DNA of 7,749 bases from Tannerella sp. (GCA_031267485.1 JAIRYY010000078.1:1-7749); one strand, 5' to 3'; counted from the stretch's first letter, positions 1-7,486 are shown. Notes: generated from the letters alone by a model not told the origin. Numbers and translations: made by a program.

Positions 1-1161
1 GAATTTCAATACGGCGGTCCGCGCGATATTGATATTTTTTCGTTCAAGGTGGATTATGAAAAGCCCCTGTCGGAAAATTCAAATCTGGAAGCAGGCATTA
101 AAACGGGTCAGACGGTGACGGATAACGAAATCGTGTATGAAAATCTGTTCGATGGACGCTGGGAGTTCGACCCCACCCAAAGCAACCGCTTCAAATACAC
201 CGAACGGGTGTCGGCCGCATACGTGACCTACAGCCGGCGTTTCGGCAAATTCTCCGCCATGGCGGGCCTGCGCGCCGAATACGCCTCCATCAAGGGCGAG
301 TCGCCCACGATGGATACTACTTTCTCGCGCAGTTACCTGGACTGGTTTCCGAGCGCCTACCTGCAATATCAAATCCGTGAAAAACAGACGCTGAATCTCT
401 CGTACTCCCGCAAGATCACCCGCCCGGGGTACAGCCTCCTGAATCCGTTCCGCAGATACTCCGACCCGTTTACTTTTTTTAGCGGTAATCCCGACCTGAA
501 TCCGGCCTACCGCAATACGGCAGCCTTGAGGTACAATATCGGCGGTTATTCCGCCAGTCTGAGCTACAGCGCGCTAAGTGATATCTTCGAACAGGATTAT
601 GTGCAGGATGACGAAAACCGTACCATGGGGCTTGTTCAACGGAATGTCGGAAAAAGAGAGCAGTACACCCTGGGCGTGAACGTTCCCTTTCAGGCTGCCA
701 AATGGTATGGTTTAAACCTCTATTCCGAAGCTTCGTACATAATGGCCGACACGCGCAGCAGCGGTGAAAAGTTCCGGAAAAACTATCTGTCTGCCAGTGC
801 AAACCTGAATCATAACTTTACTTTTTCGCCGTCATTCAGGGCGCGCATGCAGATGAGGTGGTTTAAGCCGACCTATATGGGAATTATGCAGTTTGATGAT
901 GTGTGGGGAATGGACGCCCAGATAGAAAAAACCTTTCTGGATAACCGGCTGAGCCTGTCACTTTCATGTAACGATATATTCAGTACAGCGAGTGACGTCA
1001 GCGGGATAATGAAAATCGGAAATATCAATCAGACCGTCAAACAGGAAATGAACATGCGTCGAGTAATGCTTACCGTGCGATACAGTTTCGGCTCGCAACA
1101 GATCCGCGGCGCACGCAACCGCAGCGTCGGTATTGAAGAAGAAATGGGCAGGGCGCGATAA
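1..1161 (+). CDS. Outer-membrane beta-barrel protein, TonB-receptor-like (C-terminal part, 5' end outside window)
   Basis: The reading frame is open from base 1 and ends at TAA 1159-1161, giving 386 residues with no start in view. The ATG at 49 is internal, because the frame continues upstream of it with barrel-like sequence. The residues alternate aromatic/polar as in transmembrane beta strands. They include the segments NRFKYTERVSAAYVTYSRRF, LNLSYSRKITRPGYSLLNPF and SGNPDLNP, which resemble the C-terminal barrel family PF14905 (OMP_b-brl_3) of Bacteroidota TonB-dependent receptor-like proteins. The last strand is MLTVRYSFG, followed by a short charged tail, also typical of the family. The N-terminal carboxypeptidase-like and plug domains would lie upstream, so the substrate cannot be inferred. 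The protein would sit in the outer membrane. No intrinsic terminator follows it, and the next gene has its own promoter. The family call is confident; a transport role is inferred. Confidence 0.85.
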   Translation, partial: EFQYGGPRDIDIFSFKVDYEKPLSENSNLEAGIKTGQTVTDNEIVYENLFDGRWEFDPTQSNRFKYTERVSAAYVTYSRRFGKFSAMAGLRAEYASIKGESPTMDTTFSRSYLDWFPSAYLQYQIREKQTLNLSYSRKITRPGYSLLNPFRRYSDPFTFFSGNPDLNPAYRNTAALRYNIGGYSASLSYSALSDIFEQDYVQDDENRTMGLVQRNVGKREQYTLGVNVPFQAAKWYGLNLYSEASYIMADTRSSGEKFRKNYLSASANLNHNFTFSPSFRARMQMRWFKPTYMGIMQFDDVWGMDAQIEKTFLDNRLSLSLSCNDIFSTASDVSGIMKIGNINQTVKQEMNMRRVMLTVRYSFGSQQIRGARNRSVGIEEEMGRAR

Positions 1162-1263
1162 ATAAGCATCCGCCGGCACATGGCTGGTGGAAATCCGCCC
1201 CAAGGCGCTTCGCGGCGCATCCCTTTTCACATGGGGCTGTCTGAAAATTTGCGGGGAAGAACG

Positions 1264-1323
1264 ACGAAGCAATCCGGCCGTAGAGACGGGGCGCGCCCCG
1301 TCTCTACGGCGTTCGCAAATGAC
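1264..1323 (-). repeat. Interspersed repeat of the GTCATTGCGA...GGATTGCTTCGT type
   Basis: Read on the minus strand, this begins with GTCATTTGCGAAC (1323-1311), passes through the 34-bp palindrome and ends with CCGGATTGCTTCGT (1277-1264). The ending 14-mer occurs exactly again at 7445-7458. The start word recurs in near-identical form at 7487-7497 (GTCATTGCGAG). Intergenic words of this kind, GTCATTGCGAGC paired with GAAGCAATCC, are familiar to me as dispersed non-coding repeats in several bacterial phyla, including Bacteroidota. Family membership rests on memory; the matches within this window are seen directly. The outer limits are approximate. Confidence 0.6.
1277..1310. repeat. 34-bp perfect palindrome centred on GGCGCGCC
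   Basis: The 17-base half-site GCCGTAGAGACGGGGCG is followed directly by its exact reverse complement, so the whole 34 bp equals its own reverse complement with no spacer. The centre is the 8-bp palindrome GGCGCGCC. As RNA it would form a very stable hairpin, and as DNA it could extrude a cruciform. No T tract follows on either strand, so it is not a classical intrinsic terminator. GTAGAGAC...GTCTCTAC palindromes occur as dispersed intergenic repeats in other genomes, by recollection. Here one is inserted inside another repeat type. Confidence 0.85.
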
Positions 1324-1401
1324 GGCGAAATACAATGCGCAGCCATATCCCGCATAAAGTATAATTTCCGGGGCGGGCGTTAAAATAATTTGTCCGCCGG
1401 A

Positions 1402-1432
1402 TTTGCTATTTTTCCGTTTCTTTCTACCTTTG
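1402..1432 (+). promoter_or_regulatory. Bacteroidota-type promoter of the glyA operon
   Basis: TTTG at 1402-1405 is followed after 19 bases by TACCTTTG at 1425-1432. This is an exact match to the known Bacteroidota primary-sigma consensus, TTTG at -33 and TAnnTTTG at -7. Transcription would start near 1438, leaving an AT-rich leader of about 18 bases before the glyA ATG. There is no Shine-Dalgarno sequence, as is usual in this phylum. No operator or riboswitch fits in so short a leader. Confidence 0.85.
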
Positions 1433-1455
1433 TGCCGTTAAAAAATTAAGATAAT

Positions 1456-2736
1456 ATGAAAAGGGACAATGCAATTTTTGAAATTATTGAACGCGAGTAT
1501 CAGCGTCAGCTGAAAGGAGTGGAACTTATCGCTTCCGAGAATTTTGTCAGCGACCAGGTCATGCAGGCGATGGGAAGCTGCCTGACCAACAAATATGCGG
1601 AGGGATATCCGGGCAAACGGTATTACGGCGGCTGCGAAGTGGTCGACGAAAGCGAGAGCCTCGCTATCGAACGCCTGAAGAAACTCTTCGACGCCGAATG
1701 GGTCAACGTGCAGCCCCATTCGGGCGCGCAGGCCAATGCGGCCGTTTTCCTTACGGTGATGAATCCGGGCGACACGTTTCTCGGGCTTAACCTTTCGCAC
1801 GGCGGCCATCTGTCGCACGGCTCGCCCGTAAACAGCTCCGGCATCCTCTATCGCGCCACCGAATATAATGTAAGGGAAGATACCGGACGCGTCGACTACG
1901 ACCAGATGGAAGAAGTCGCCCGGCGCGAAAAGCCGAAACTTATTGTCGGGGGAGCGTCGGCCTACTCCCGCGAATGGGATTACGAGCGCATGCGCAGGAT
2001 AGCCGACAGCGCCGGCGCGCTGCTGATGATTGACATGGCGCATCCCGCCGGCCTCATCGCTGCAGGACTGCTCGACAACCCGCTGCGGCATGCGCACATC
2101 GTGACGTCCACAACGCACAAGACCCTGCGCGGACCGCGCGGAGGCATCATCCTCCTCGGCCGGGATTTCGAAAATCCGTGGGGACGGAAAACTCCCCGCG
2201 GGGAGGTACGGATGATGTCGCAGCTGCTCGATTCCGCCGTCTTTCCGGGCATCCAGGGCGGACCGCTCGAACACGTCATCGCCGCCAAAGCCGTCTCTTT
2301 CGACGAAGCGCTCCAGCCCGAATACGGGACTTACCAGACGCAGGTGCAGCGGAATGCCGCAGCCATGGCGAGGGCTTTCATCGACAGAGGCTACAAAATC
2401 ATATCGGGAGGAACGGACAATCACAGCATGCTGATAGACCTGCGCACCAAATTCCCCGGACTGACGGGGAAAACGGCCGAAAACGCACTGGGACGGGCGG
2501 ACATCACCGTAAACAAGAACATGGTACCGTTCGACAGCCGTTCGCCCTTCCAGACTTCGGGCATACGCATCGGAACGCCCGCCATTTCCACCCGCGGCGC
2601 GAAAGAACCGCTGATGGGCGAAATCGTGGAACTGATTGATGCCGTACTCTCCGACCCCGAATCCGAACCGGCCGTAAAATCCGTAAGGGATAAGGTCAAC
2701 GCCACGATGAAGGACTATCCGCTCTTTGCGTGGTAA
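1456..2736 (+). CDS. glyA: Serine hydroxymethyltransferase
   Basis: This cytoplasmic PLP enzyme interconverts serine plus tetrahydrofolate with glycine plus 5,10-methylenetetrahydrofolate, the main source of one-carbon units. The 426 residues are the full family length (about 415-430). Visible signatures are ELIASENF near residues 23-30, [18 protein letters not shown] at 47-64, the IDMAHPAGL segment before the PLP site, and the PLP-attachment motif [15 protein letters not shown]. In that motif Lys222 is the expected Schiff-base lysine. The ATG at 1456 gives the usual [18 protein letters not shown] start and lies about 18 bases after the predicted transcription start. It is the first gene of an apparent four-gene operon, and the next start codon follows its stop by 22 bases. 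Nothing is missing or broken. Long open frames on the opposite strand are shadows of this gene. Confidence 0.98.
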   Translation: MKRDNAIFEIIEREYQRQLKGVELIASENFVSDQVMQAMGSCLTNKYAEGYPGKRYYGGCEVVDESESLAIERLKKLFDAEWVNVQPHSGAQANAAVFLTVMNPGDTFLGLNLSHGGHLSHGSPVNSSGILYRATEYNVREDTGRVDYDQMEEVARREKPKLIVGGASAYSREWDYERMRRIADSAGALLMIDMAHPAGLIAAGLLDNPLRHAHIVTSTTHKTLRGPRGGIILLGRDFENPWGRKTPRGEVRMMSQLLDSAVFPGIQGGPLEHVIAAKAVSFDEALQPEYGTYQTQVQRNAAAMARAFIDRGYKIISGGTDNHSMLIDLRTKFPGLTGKTAENALGRADITVNKNMVPFDSRSPFQTSGIRIGTPAISTRGAKEPLMGEIVELIDAVLSDPESEPAVKSVRDKVNATMKDYPLFAW

Positions 2737-2758
2737 CGGTAATTGTAAAATCCATCGT

Positions 2759-5104
2759 ATGAATAAAATTTCTTTCATCCTGTCCGTACTGACAGCGACG
2801 CTGCTGCTCTCGTGCGGGAACGGCAGCGCCGGAGCGCCGGACAGGGAGATAAACATCATCCCCGCGCCCGAAAACCTCACGCGGCGCGAGGGAACGTTCC
2901 GCCTGAACGCAAAAACCCGGTTTTATGCCGCCGCGCCCGAAGCGGAAGCGGTGGCGTCGTTTTTTGCCGCGAAGATAAGGCAGTCCGCCGCATATCCGGT
3001 AAACGTGAGCGGCAGCGAATCCTCCGCCAATACCGTATCGCTCCTGATAGACGAATCGCCCGGCTTCCGCGACGAAAGCTACACGCTCGACGTCGCGCCG
3101 TCGTCCGTCACCGTCCGGGCCGGAACGCCGCAGGGGCTGTTCTACGGCATGCAGACGTTCATGCAGCTGCTGCCGGCGGAAATCGAAAGCCGCACGGCCG
3201 TCGACGGCATCGACTGGAGCGCGCCCTGCGTTTCCGTCAGCGACGCGCCGCGCTTCGGCTATCGCGGCATCATGCTCGACCCGTGCCGCCATTTCATATC
3301 GGTCGAAGACGTGAAGAAGCATCTCGACGTGCTCTCCCTCTTCAAGATAAACCGCATGCACTGGCATCTGACGGACGACCAGGGATGGCGCATCGAAATA
3401 AAACAGTATCCGCAGCTCACGGAGACCGGCGCCCGGCGCATCGAGGGAGAAGGCTTCGAACACGGAGGTTACTACACGCAGGACGAAGTAAGAGAAATCG
3501 TCCGCTACGCCTCGGAACGCTTCATCACAATCATACCCGAAATAGAACTGCCCGGACATGAAATGGCCGCCATCGCCGCCTGTCCCGAACTCTCGTGCCG
3601 CGGAGAATCGCTGCCTCCGCGCATCATCTGGGGCGTGGAGGACATCGTGCTGTGCGCCGGAAAGGAAAGCGTGTTCGAGTTTTTTGAAAACGTGTTCCGG
3701 GAAGTCGTGACGCTCTTTCCCGGCGAATACGTGCACATTGGCGGCGACGAATGTCCCAAGTCGGCATGGAAAACATGCCCGCTCTGCCAAAAACGCATAC
3801 GCGAAGAAGGACTGACCGCCGGAGACGGCCATTCGGCAGAAGAACGCCTGCAAAGCTATTTCGTTCAGCGCATGGAAAAAACGCTGGCCAAATACGGAAA
3901 GAAAATCATCGGCTGGGACGAAATCCTGGAGGGAGGACTTGCGCCGGCGGCGACGGTGATGTCGTGGCGCGGCCAGGACGGAGGCATAGCCGCCGCAGGC
4001 ATGAATCACGACGTAATCATGACGCCGCAGAATGACGGCATGTACCTCGACCGCTACGAGGGCGATTACAGGACAGACCCCGTGACGATAGGCGGAAAAG
4101 CAACGATAGAGACCGTCTACGCCTACAATCCCGTGCCCGACACGCTGGCGAAACAGGGGCGCGCGCATTTCGTGAAAGGCGTGCAGTGCAATGCCTGGTC
4201 GGAATATATGTACACAAACGCTCTGATGGAATACCGCATCTACCCGCGCATACTGGCGCTCGCGGAAATCGCCTGGACACAGCCCGGCAGAAAGGATTAC
4301 GGCGATTTTGAACGCCGTATCAACAACGCCTGCGTCCGCCTGGACGCTCATCAGGTCAACTATTACATTCCGCTGCCCGAACAGCCGGGCGGTTCGTGCG
4401 ACTTCATCGCGTTCACAGACCGGGCTACGCTCGAATTTACGACCTCCCGCCCGCTGAAAACGGTCTATACGACCGACGGGACGGAGCCGCTCCCCGAATC
4501 TGCCATTTATGAAGAGCCGCTTGAATTTACGGAATCGGCCACGCTGAAAATACGTTCCGTGCTGCCCTCCGGGAAGATGAGCCGCGAGCGCGTCATCACG
4601 GTCGAAAAGCAGACGCCCGCCCCGGCCGTCGAACCGGCCAGCAGAAAGCCGGGACTGAAAATGGCGGTGACGGACGGCATGTTCCTGAAATCGTCGGAAC
4701 CGGACGTCCGTTCCGAATGGCGGGAGACCGTGATAACGGACTTGCGCGAAATGACGCGCGTCGTCAAAACGGACGAGTCCATGCGCGGCGTGAACCAGTA
4801 TGCCGCCGTCGCATCGGGATACGTGGACATACCGGAAGACGGCGTCTACTTTTTTTCGTCGGAACTGGAAGAAGTCTGGATTGACGGCAGACTGCTGATT
4901 GACAATGGAGGCGAGGTCAAGCGTTTTTCACGCGGCGACCGCAGCGTGGCGCTCGCCGGAGGCCTGCACGGACTGAAAGCCGTGTTTCTGGGGCACATCA
5001 TCGGCGGATGGCCGTCCAACTGGAACAACGGCGCTATCAGGATGCGCAAAGCCGGCGCCGAACGGTTCGAACCCATACGGCCGGAACAGCTCTTCTGCGA
5101 ATAA
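2759..5104 (+). CDS. GH20 beta-N-acetylhexosaminidase, lipoprotein with chitobiase-C-like and PA14-like C-terminal domains
   Basis: This exo-enzyme removes terminal beta-linked GlcNAc/GalNAc from glycans, probably host mucin or glycoprotein chains, at the cell surface or in the periplasm. The ATG at 2759 was chosen over the upstream in-frame TTG at 2726, which lies inside glyA. It begins a lipoprotein signal, MNKISFILSVLTATLLLSC, with lipobox Cys19. Domains in order are GH20b-like (about 30-163), the GH20 catalytic barrel (about 166-535), a chitobiase/hexosaminidase C-terminal beta-sandwich (about 550-620) and a PA14-like domain (about 635-775). Catalytic-domain marks are YRGIMLDPCRHF, HWHLTDDQGWR from 201, PEIELPGHE at 260-268 and HIGGDE with the catalytic pair Asp330-Glu331. 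Substrate-site tryptophans 386, 403 and 480 are also present. GH20 enzymes work by substrate-assisted catalysis. The gene appears intact. The final domain assignment (PA14) is the least certain; exact substrate and cell side are inferred. Confidence 0.95.
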   Translation: MNKISFILSVLTATLLLSCGNGSAGAPDREINIIPAPENLTRREGTFRLNAKTRFYAAAPEAEAVASFFAAKIRQSAAYPVNVSGSESSANTVSLLIDESPGFRDESYTLDVAPSSVTVRAGTPQGLFYGMQTFMQLLPAEIESRTAVDGIDWSAPCVSVSDAPRFGYRGIMLDPCRHFISVEDVKKHLDVLSLFKINRMHWHLTDDQGWRIEIKQYPQLTETGARRIEGEGFEHGGYYTQDEVREIVRYASERFITIIPEIELPGHEMAAIAACPELSCRGESLPPRIIWGVEDIVLCAGKESVFEFFENVFREVVTLFPGEYVHIGGDECPKSAWKTCPLCQKRIREEGLTAGDGHSAEERLQSYFVQRMEKTLAKYGKKIIGWDEILEGGLAPAATVMSWRGQDGGIAAAGMNHDVIMTPQNDGMYLDRYEGDYRTDPVTIGGKATIETVYAYNPVPDTLAKQGRAHFVKGVQCNAWSEYMYTNALMEYRIYPRILALAEIAWTQPGRKDYGDFERRINNACVRLDAHQVNYYIPLPEQPGGSCDFIAFTDRATLEFTTSRPLKTVYTTDGTEPLPESAIYEEPLEFTESATLKIRSVLPSGKMSRERVITVEKQTPAPAVEPASRKPGLKMAVTDGMFLKSSEPDVRSEWRETVITDLREMTRVVKTDESMRGVNQYAAVASGYVDIPEDGVYFFSSELEEVWIDGRLLIDNGGEVKRFSRGDRSVALAGGLHGLKAVFLGHIIGGWPSNWNNGAIRMRKAGAERFEPIRPEQLFCE

Positions 5105-5121
5105 ACCCGCACGCTATCAAT

Positions 5122-6408
5122 ATGGAAATAATCATAATTCTGGGATTAATCATACTGAACGGAATCCTCTCCATGTCCGAAATCGCGCTTGTTTCGGCCC
5201 GGAAAGCGCGCCTGGAGACGCTTGCCAGAAAAGGGAAGAAATCTGCCCGGAAAGCGCTCCGGCTGGCCAGTGAACCGGACAGGTTTCTATCGGCCATACA
5301 GACAGGCATCACGCTGATTGGCATCCTCACCGGACTGTTTTCGGGCGAAGCCTTTGCCGGCGACCTCGCCGAAATTTTCCGCTCGTTAGCTCCTGCCGTG
5401 CCGGAACCGTATCCCATCATGATATCCAAACTGATTATCGTCGTCATCGTGACATACCTTACGCTTGTCCTGGGCGAGCTTGTGCCCAAAAGAATCGGCA
5501 TGGGTTTTGCCGAACAGGTGGCGATGCTCGTTGCCAAACCGATGGATTGCCTTTCGAAGATAACCGCGCCTTTTGTGTGGATTCTGTCGAAAAGCACGCA
5601 GGCCGTGGTCACGCTGATTGGACTGAACAATGCCGGGGAGAACAGCAAAGTCACGGAGGAAGAGATAAAGGCGATTGTTCACGAGGGCTACGAGGGCGGC
5701 GAGGTGCAGGAAGTCGAGCAGGACATCGTCGAGCGCGTCTTTTACCTCGGAGACCGGACGGTCGGGAGTATCATGACACACCGCAGCGACCTCGTGTGGA
5801 TTGACATGGCCGACAGCGTGGAGAAAATACGCGGCAAAGTGAAGGCGAACCTCTACAACACCTACCCGGTCGCATCCGGGAAGTTCGACAACATCAAGGG
5901 CGTTGTCTACCTGAAAGACCTGTTCGGGAATATCGATTCGCCGGAATTTTCCATTCCGGACGTCCTCCGCCCGGCGCAGTTCATACAGGAAAACATGAGC
6001 GTCTACCGGGCGCTCGAGCAGTTCCGCCGGGCGCGTGTGAAATACGGAATCGTAACGGACGAGTTCGGAAGCGTGCAGGGAATTGTCACGCTGAAAGACA
6101 TCATTGATGCGCTTATCGGCGAGGTGCGCGAGGTGGACGACGGGCAGGAAATAGTCCGGCGGCAGGACGGCAGCGTGCTTGTCGACGGGCAGTACTCGTT
6201 CTACAGTTTCCTGGATTATTTCGATATGGAATATCTCTACGGAGAAAATGATTACAACACCCTCAGCGGACTGATTCTGGAAGTGCTGGAACGCGTGCCC
6301 CGAACGGGGGACACTTTTTCATGGATGAATTTTGACTTCGAAATAGTGGACATGGACGGCGCGCGCATCGACAAGGTGCTGGTCCGGAAAAATGATAACG
6401 ACACATGA
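5122..6408 (+). CDS. CNNM/CorC (HlyC/CorC) family membrane protein with CBS pair
   Basis: This 428-residue inner-membrane protein has the full three-part architecture. A DUF21/CNNM membrane domain spans about 1-170, with hydrophobic segments near 2-24, 56-78, 100-120 and 130-165. A tandem CBS pair spans about 212-337 (IMTHRSDLVWID, VVYLKDLF, KYGIVTDEFGSVQGIVTLKDI). A C-terminal CorC_HlyC domain spans about 345-425 (DGSVLVDGQ, YNTLSGLILE, FEIVDMDGARID). Family hallmarks SEIALVSARK (19-28) and GELVPKRIG (118-126) are present. Relatives transport or help export Mg2+ and other divalent cations, and the CBS pair senses nucleotide. The old name 'hemolysin' is misleading. The ATG at 5122 was chosen because it puts the first membrane helix at the N terminus. 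Longer in-frame starts lie inside the GH20 gene and add a charged, non-conserved extension. It starts 17 bases after the GH20 stop and overlaps the next gene by 4 bases. Confidence 0.93.
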   Translation: MEIIIILGLIILNGILSMSEIALVSARKARLETLARKGKKSARKALRLASEPDRFLSAIQTGITLIGILTGLFSGEAFAGDLAEIFRSLAPAVPEPYPIMISKLIIVVIVTYLTLVLGELVPKRIGMGFAEQVAMLVAKPMDCLSKITAPFVWILSKSTQAVVTLIGLNNAGENSKVTEEEIKAIVHEGYEGGEVQEVEQDIVERVFYLGDRTVGSIMTHRSDLVWIDMADSVEKIRGKVKANLYNTYPVASGKFDNIKGVVYLKDLFGNIDSPEFSIPDVLRPAQFIQENMSVYRALEQFRRARVKYGIVTDEFGSVQGIVTLKDIIDALIGEVREVDDGQEIVRRQDGSVLVDGQYSFYSFLDYFDMEYLYGENDYNTLSGLILEVLERVPRTGDTFSWMNFDFEIVDMDGARIDKVLVRKNDNDT

Positions 6409-7178
6409 TAAAAGCGATTTTTTTAGATATAGACGGGACAATGGTCAGTTTCAAAACACACCGCATGCCGGAGAATACAAAGGCCGCACTGCGTGAAGCC
6501 CGGCGCCGTGGCGTGAAAATTTTTGTGGCGACAGGCCGTCACCGCACCGACATCAACAACCTGGAAGGCCTCGTGTTTGACGGATACATAACGCTCAACG
6601 GCGCATACTGCTTCGTCGGCGATAATGTCATATTCCGGAAACACATCCCGCGCGAAGACATCGAAGCTTTCGTCCGCTACGGCGAAGAAGTGGAACCGGT
6701 GCCCTGCTTCTTCGTCGAGGCCGCCCGCGTATCGGCGGATATGGAAGACGAATATATGCTCAGCATGATGAAACTTGTGAAATTTGAACCCCGCCCGCTT
6801 GTCCCCGCCCGTGAATTTATAAACAAGGAAGTATTCCAGCTGACGGCATTTTTTCCCGTCGAGCGCGAAGAAGCAATCATGAAGCATCTTCCCGGCTGTA
6901 CGGCGACCCGCTGGTATCCGACATTTACCGATATTGTCGCCCGTGGCGTGGACAAAAAAACCGGCCTGGAACAGGCCGGCAAATACTTCGGCATCAGTCC
7001 CGTCGAAATGATGGCCATAGGCGACGGCGGCAACGACATCCCCATGATAGCATACGCCGGAACAGGCGTAGCCATGGGCAATGCCGGCGAAGAAGTAAAG
7101 CGCGCCGCCGACTACGTCACAACGTCGGTCGACGACGACGGTATCGGCCACGCCCTCCGCCATTTCGGCGTCATCTGA
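6405..7178 (+). CDS. Cof-type HAD-superfamily phosphatase (subclass IIB)
   Basis: This 257-residue cytoplasmic phosphohydrolase falls in the normal size range for the Cof family (PF08282). Motif I is FLDIDGT, with nucleophile Asp8 and acid/base Asp10. Motif II is VATGR with Thr43. The motif III lysine is Lys184 in GVDKKTGLEQ. Motif IV is AIGDGGNDIPM, with the Mg2+-binding Asp207 and Asp211. The segment TLNGAY at 63-68 is the usual entry to the C2 cap domain, which sets substrate choice. Family members dephosphorylate sugar phosphates, flavin mononucleotide, PLP or similar small molecules; the substrate here cannot be read from sequence. PLP is tempting because glyA needs it, but that is speculation. 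Its ATG overlaps the stop of the CNNM gene (ATGA at 6405-6408), suggesting translational coupling. It is the last gene of the apparent operon. An antisense terminator-like structure lies inside it. Confidence 0.94.
   Translation: MIKAIFLDIDGTMVSFKTHRMPENTKAALREARRRGVKIFVATGRHRTDINNLEGLVFDGYITLNGAYCFVGDNVIFRKHIPREDIEAFVRYGEEVEPVPCFFVEAARVSADMEDEYMLSMMKLVKFEPRPLVPAREFINKEVFQLTAFFPVEREEAIMKHLPGCTATRWYPTFTDIVARGVDKKTGLEQAGKYFGISPVEMMAIGDGGNDIPMIAYAGTGVAMGNAGEEVKRAADYVTTSVDDDGIGHALRHFGVI
6954..6979 (-). terminator. Terminator-like hairpin plus T7, antisense within the HAD gene
   Basis: On the minus strand, CCGGCCTG (6979-6972), the loop TTC and CAGGCCGG (6968-6961) form a perfect 8-bp GC-rich stem. 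Seven Ts (6960-6954) follow at once. This is the textbook form of an intrinsic terminator, but it points against the host gene and lies within codons for KKTGLEQAG. It could stop antisense transcription entering from the right spacer, or it could be a by-product of codon choice. No gene on the minus strand is visible that would need it. Confidence 0.35.
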
Positions 7179-7301
7179 GCCGGCCGCATTAATCGGTTGC
7201 CGGGAATCGGTTCATACATACAATGTCATTCTGCGCCGCTGCAAGTTTGAAGCGCCTGAAATTTGGGCGCCGCGGGCAGGCGGGTTTCATAAAACCATTT
7301 A

Positions 7302-7332
7302 GGCTCTATAACATTTTGTGTGGGTAAGTGAC
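7302..7332 (+). mobile_element. Possible solo end of an ISL3-like insertion sequence
   Basis: The segment begins GGCTCTATAACATTTTGTGT and continues GGGTAAGTGAC. Inverted repeats of ISL3-family elements usually start with GGCTCTT and run into an AT-rich stretch, which this resembles. No partner end, target-site duplication or transposase fragment is visible in the window, so at most it is a relic or a solo end. The resemblance is from memory and may be accidental. Confidence 0.25.
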
Positions 7333-7369
7333 AGATGTGCTCCGGTAAACCGTAGTACACTCCCCGCCC

Positions 7370-7473
7370 CGTCACCAGCGAACGCAATGAAGCAATCCGG
7401 GCACAGGCAGTGTATCCCGGACGGTTGTCAGGCGTCGCCTGTGCCCGGATTGCTTCGTGCCTCGCTGGTGACG
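7370..7473. repeat. Long nested inverted repeat (104 bp) of interspersed-repeat sequence
   Basis: The outer arms CGTCACCAGCGA (7370-7381) and TCGCTGGTGACG (7462-7473) are exact reverse complements over 12 bp. Inside them the arms 7389-7408 and 7437-7456 match perfectly over 20 bp (GAAGCAATCCGGGCACAGGC and its complement). The arms are separated by an asymmetric 7/5-base internal loop, and the terminal loop is 28 bases (7409-7436). The loop and inner arm contain a smaller palindrome, CAGGCG-T-CGCCTG (7429-7441). Each arm resembles the GTCA...GCGA...GAAGCAATCC repeat word, so the structure looks like two copies of one repeat placed head to head. No T tract follows. Confidence 0.8.
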
Positions 7474-7486
7474 ACAGTATCTCCCT

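Larger units (their letters stand above)
1162..1401. other. Intergenic spacer between the barrel gene and the glyA promoter
   Basis: No supported gene lies here. The short open frames are artefacts of GC-rich repeat sequence and match no family I recognise. The spacer contains a near-direct repeat (CACATGGCTG at 1177-1186 and CACATGGGGCTG at 1228-1239) and the interspersed repeat with its perfect palindrome, listed separately. I see no hairpin followed by a T tract, so no intrinsic terminator for the upstream gene is visible. Confidence 0.6.

Noticed and set aside
1228..1255. GGGGCTGTCTGAAAATTTGC segment as an IS end
   Set aside because: It is loosely like some IS termini, but there is no partner repeat, transposase remnant or target duplication.
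2726..2758. Upstream TTG start for the GH20 gene
   Set aside because: It would place 11 extra residues before the lipoprotein signal and overlap glyA. The ATG at 2759 gives a proper signal peptide.
1438..2880. Open frame of 480 codons on the minus strand opposite glyA
   Set aside because: It lies antisense to a clearly conserved full-length SHMT, has no recognisable domain and is explained by GC-rich codon structure.
2696..4351. Open frame of 551 codons on the minus strand opposite the GH20 gene
   Set aside because: It is antisense to the conserved GH20 domain, rich in His/Arg/Phe as expected for a shadow frame, and has no promoter or family match.
5008..5121. Longer N terminus for the CNNM protein
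   Set aside because: The 38 added residues are charged, lie within the end of the GH20 gene and precede the first membrane helix that normally starts this family.
6954..6979. Programmed -1 frameshift site (A7 followed by a hairpin) in the HAD gene
   Set aside because: The A7 is in the phase GAC AAA AAA ACC, which does not give a good X XXY YYZ heptamer. The hairpin follows with no spacer, and the in-frame product is already a complete HAD protein.
7370..7473. CRISPR array
   Set aside because: The repeated units are inverted, not direct, with a single loop; there are no regular spacers and no cas genes.
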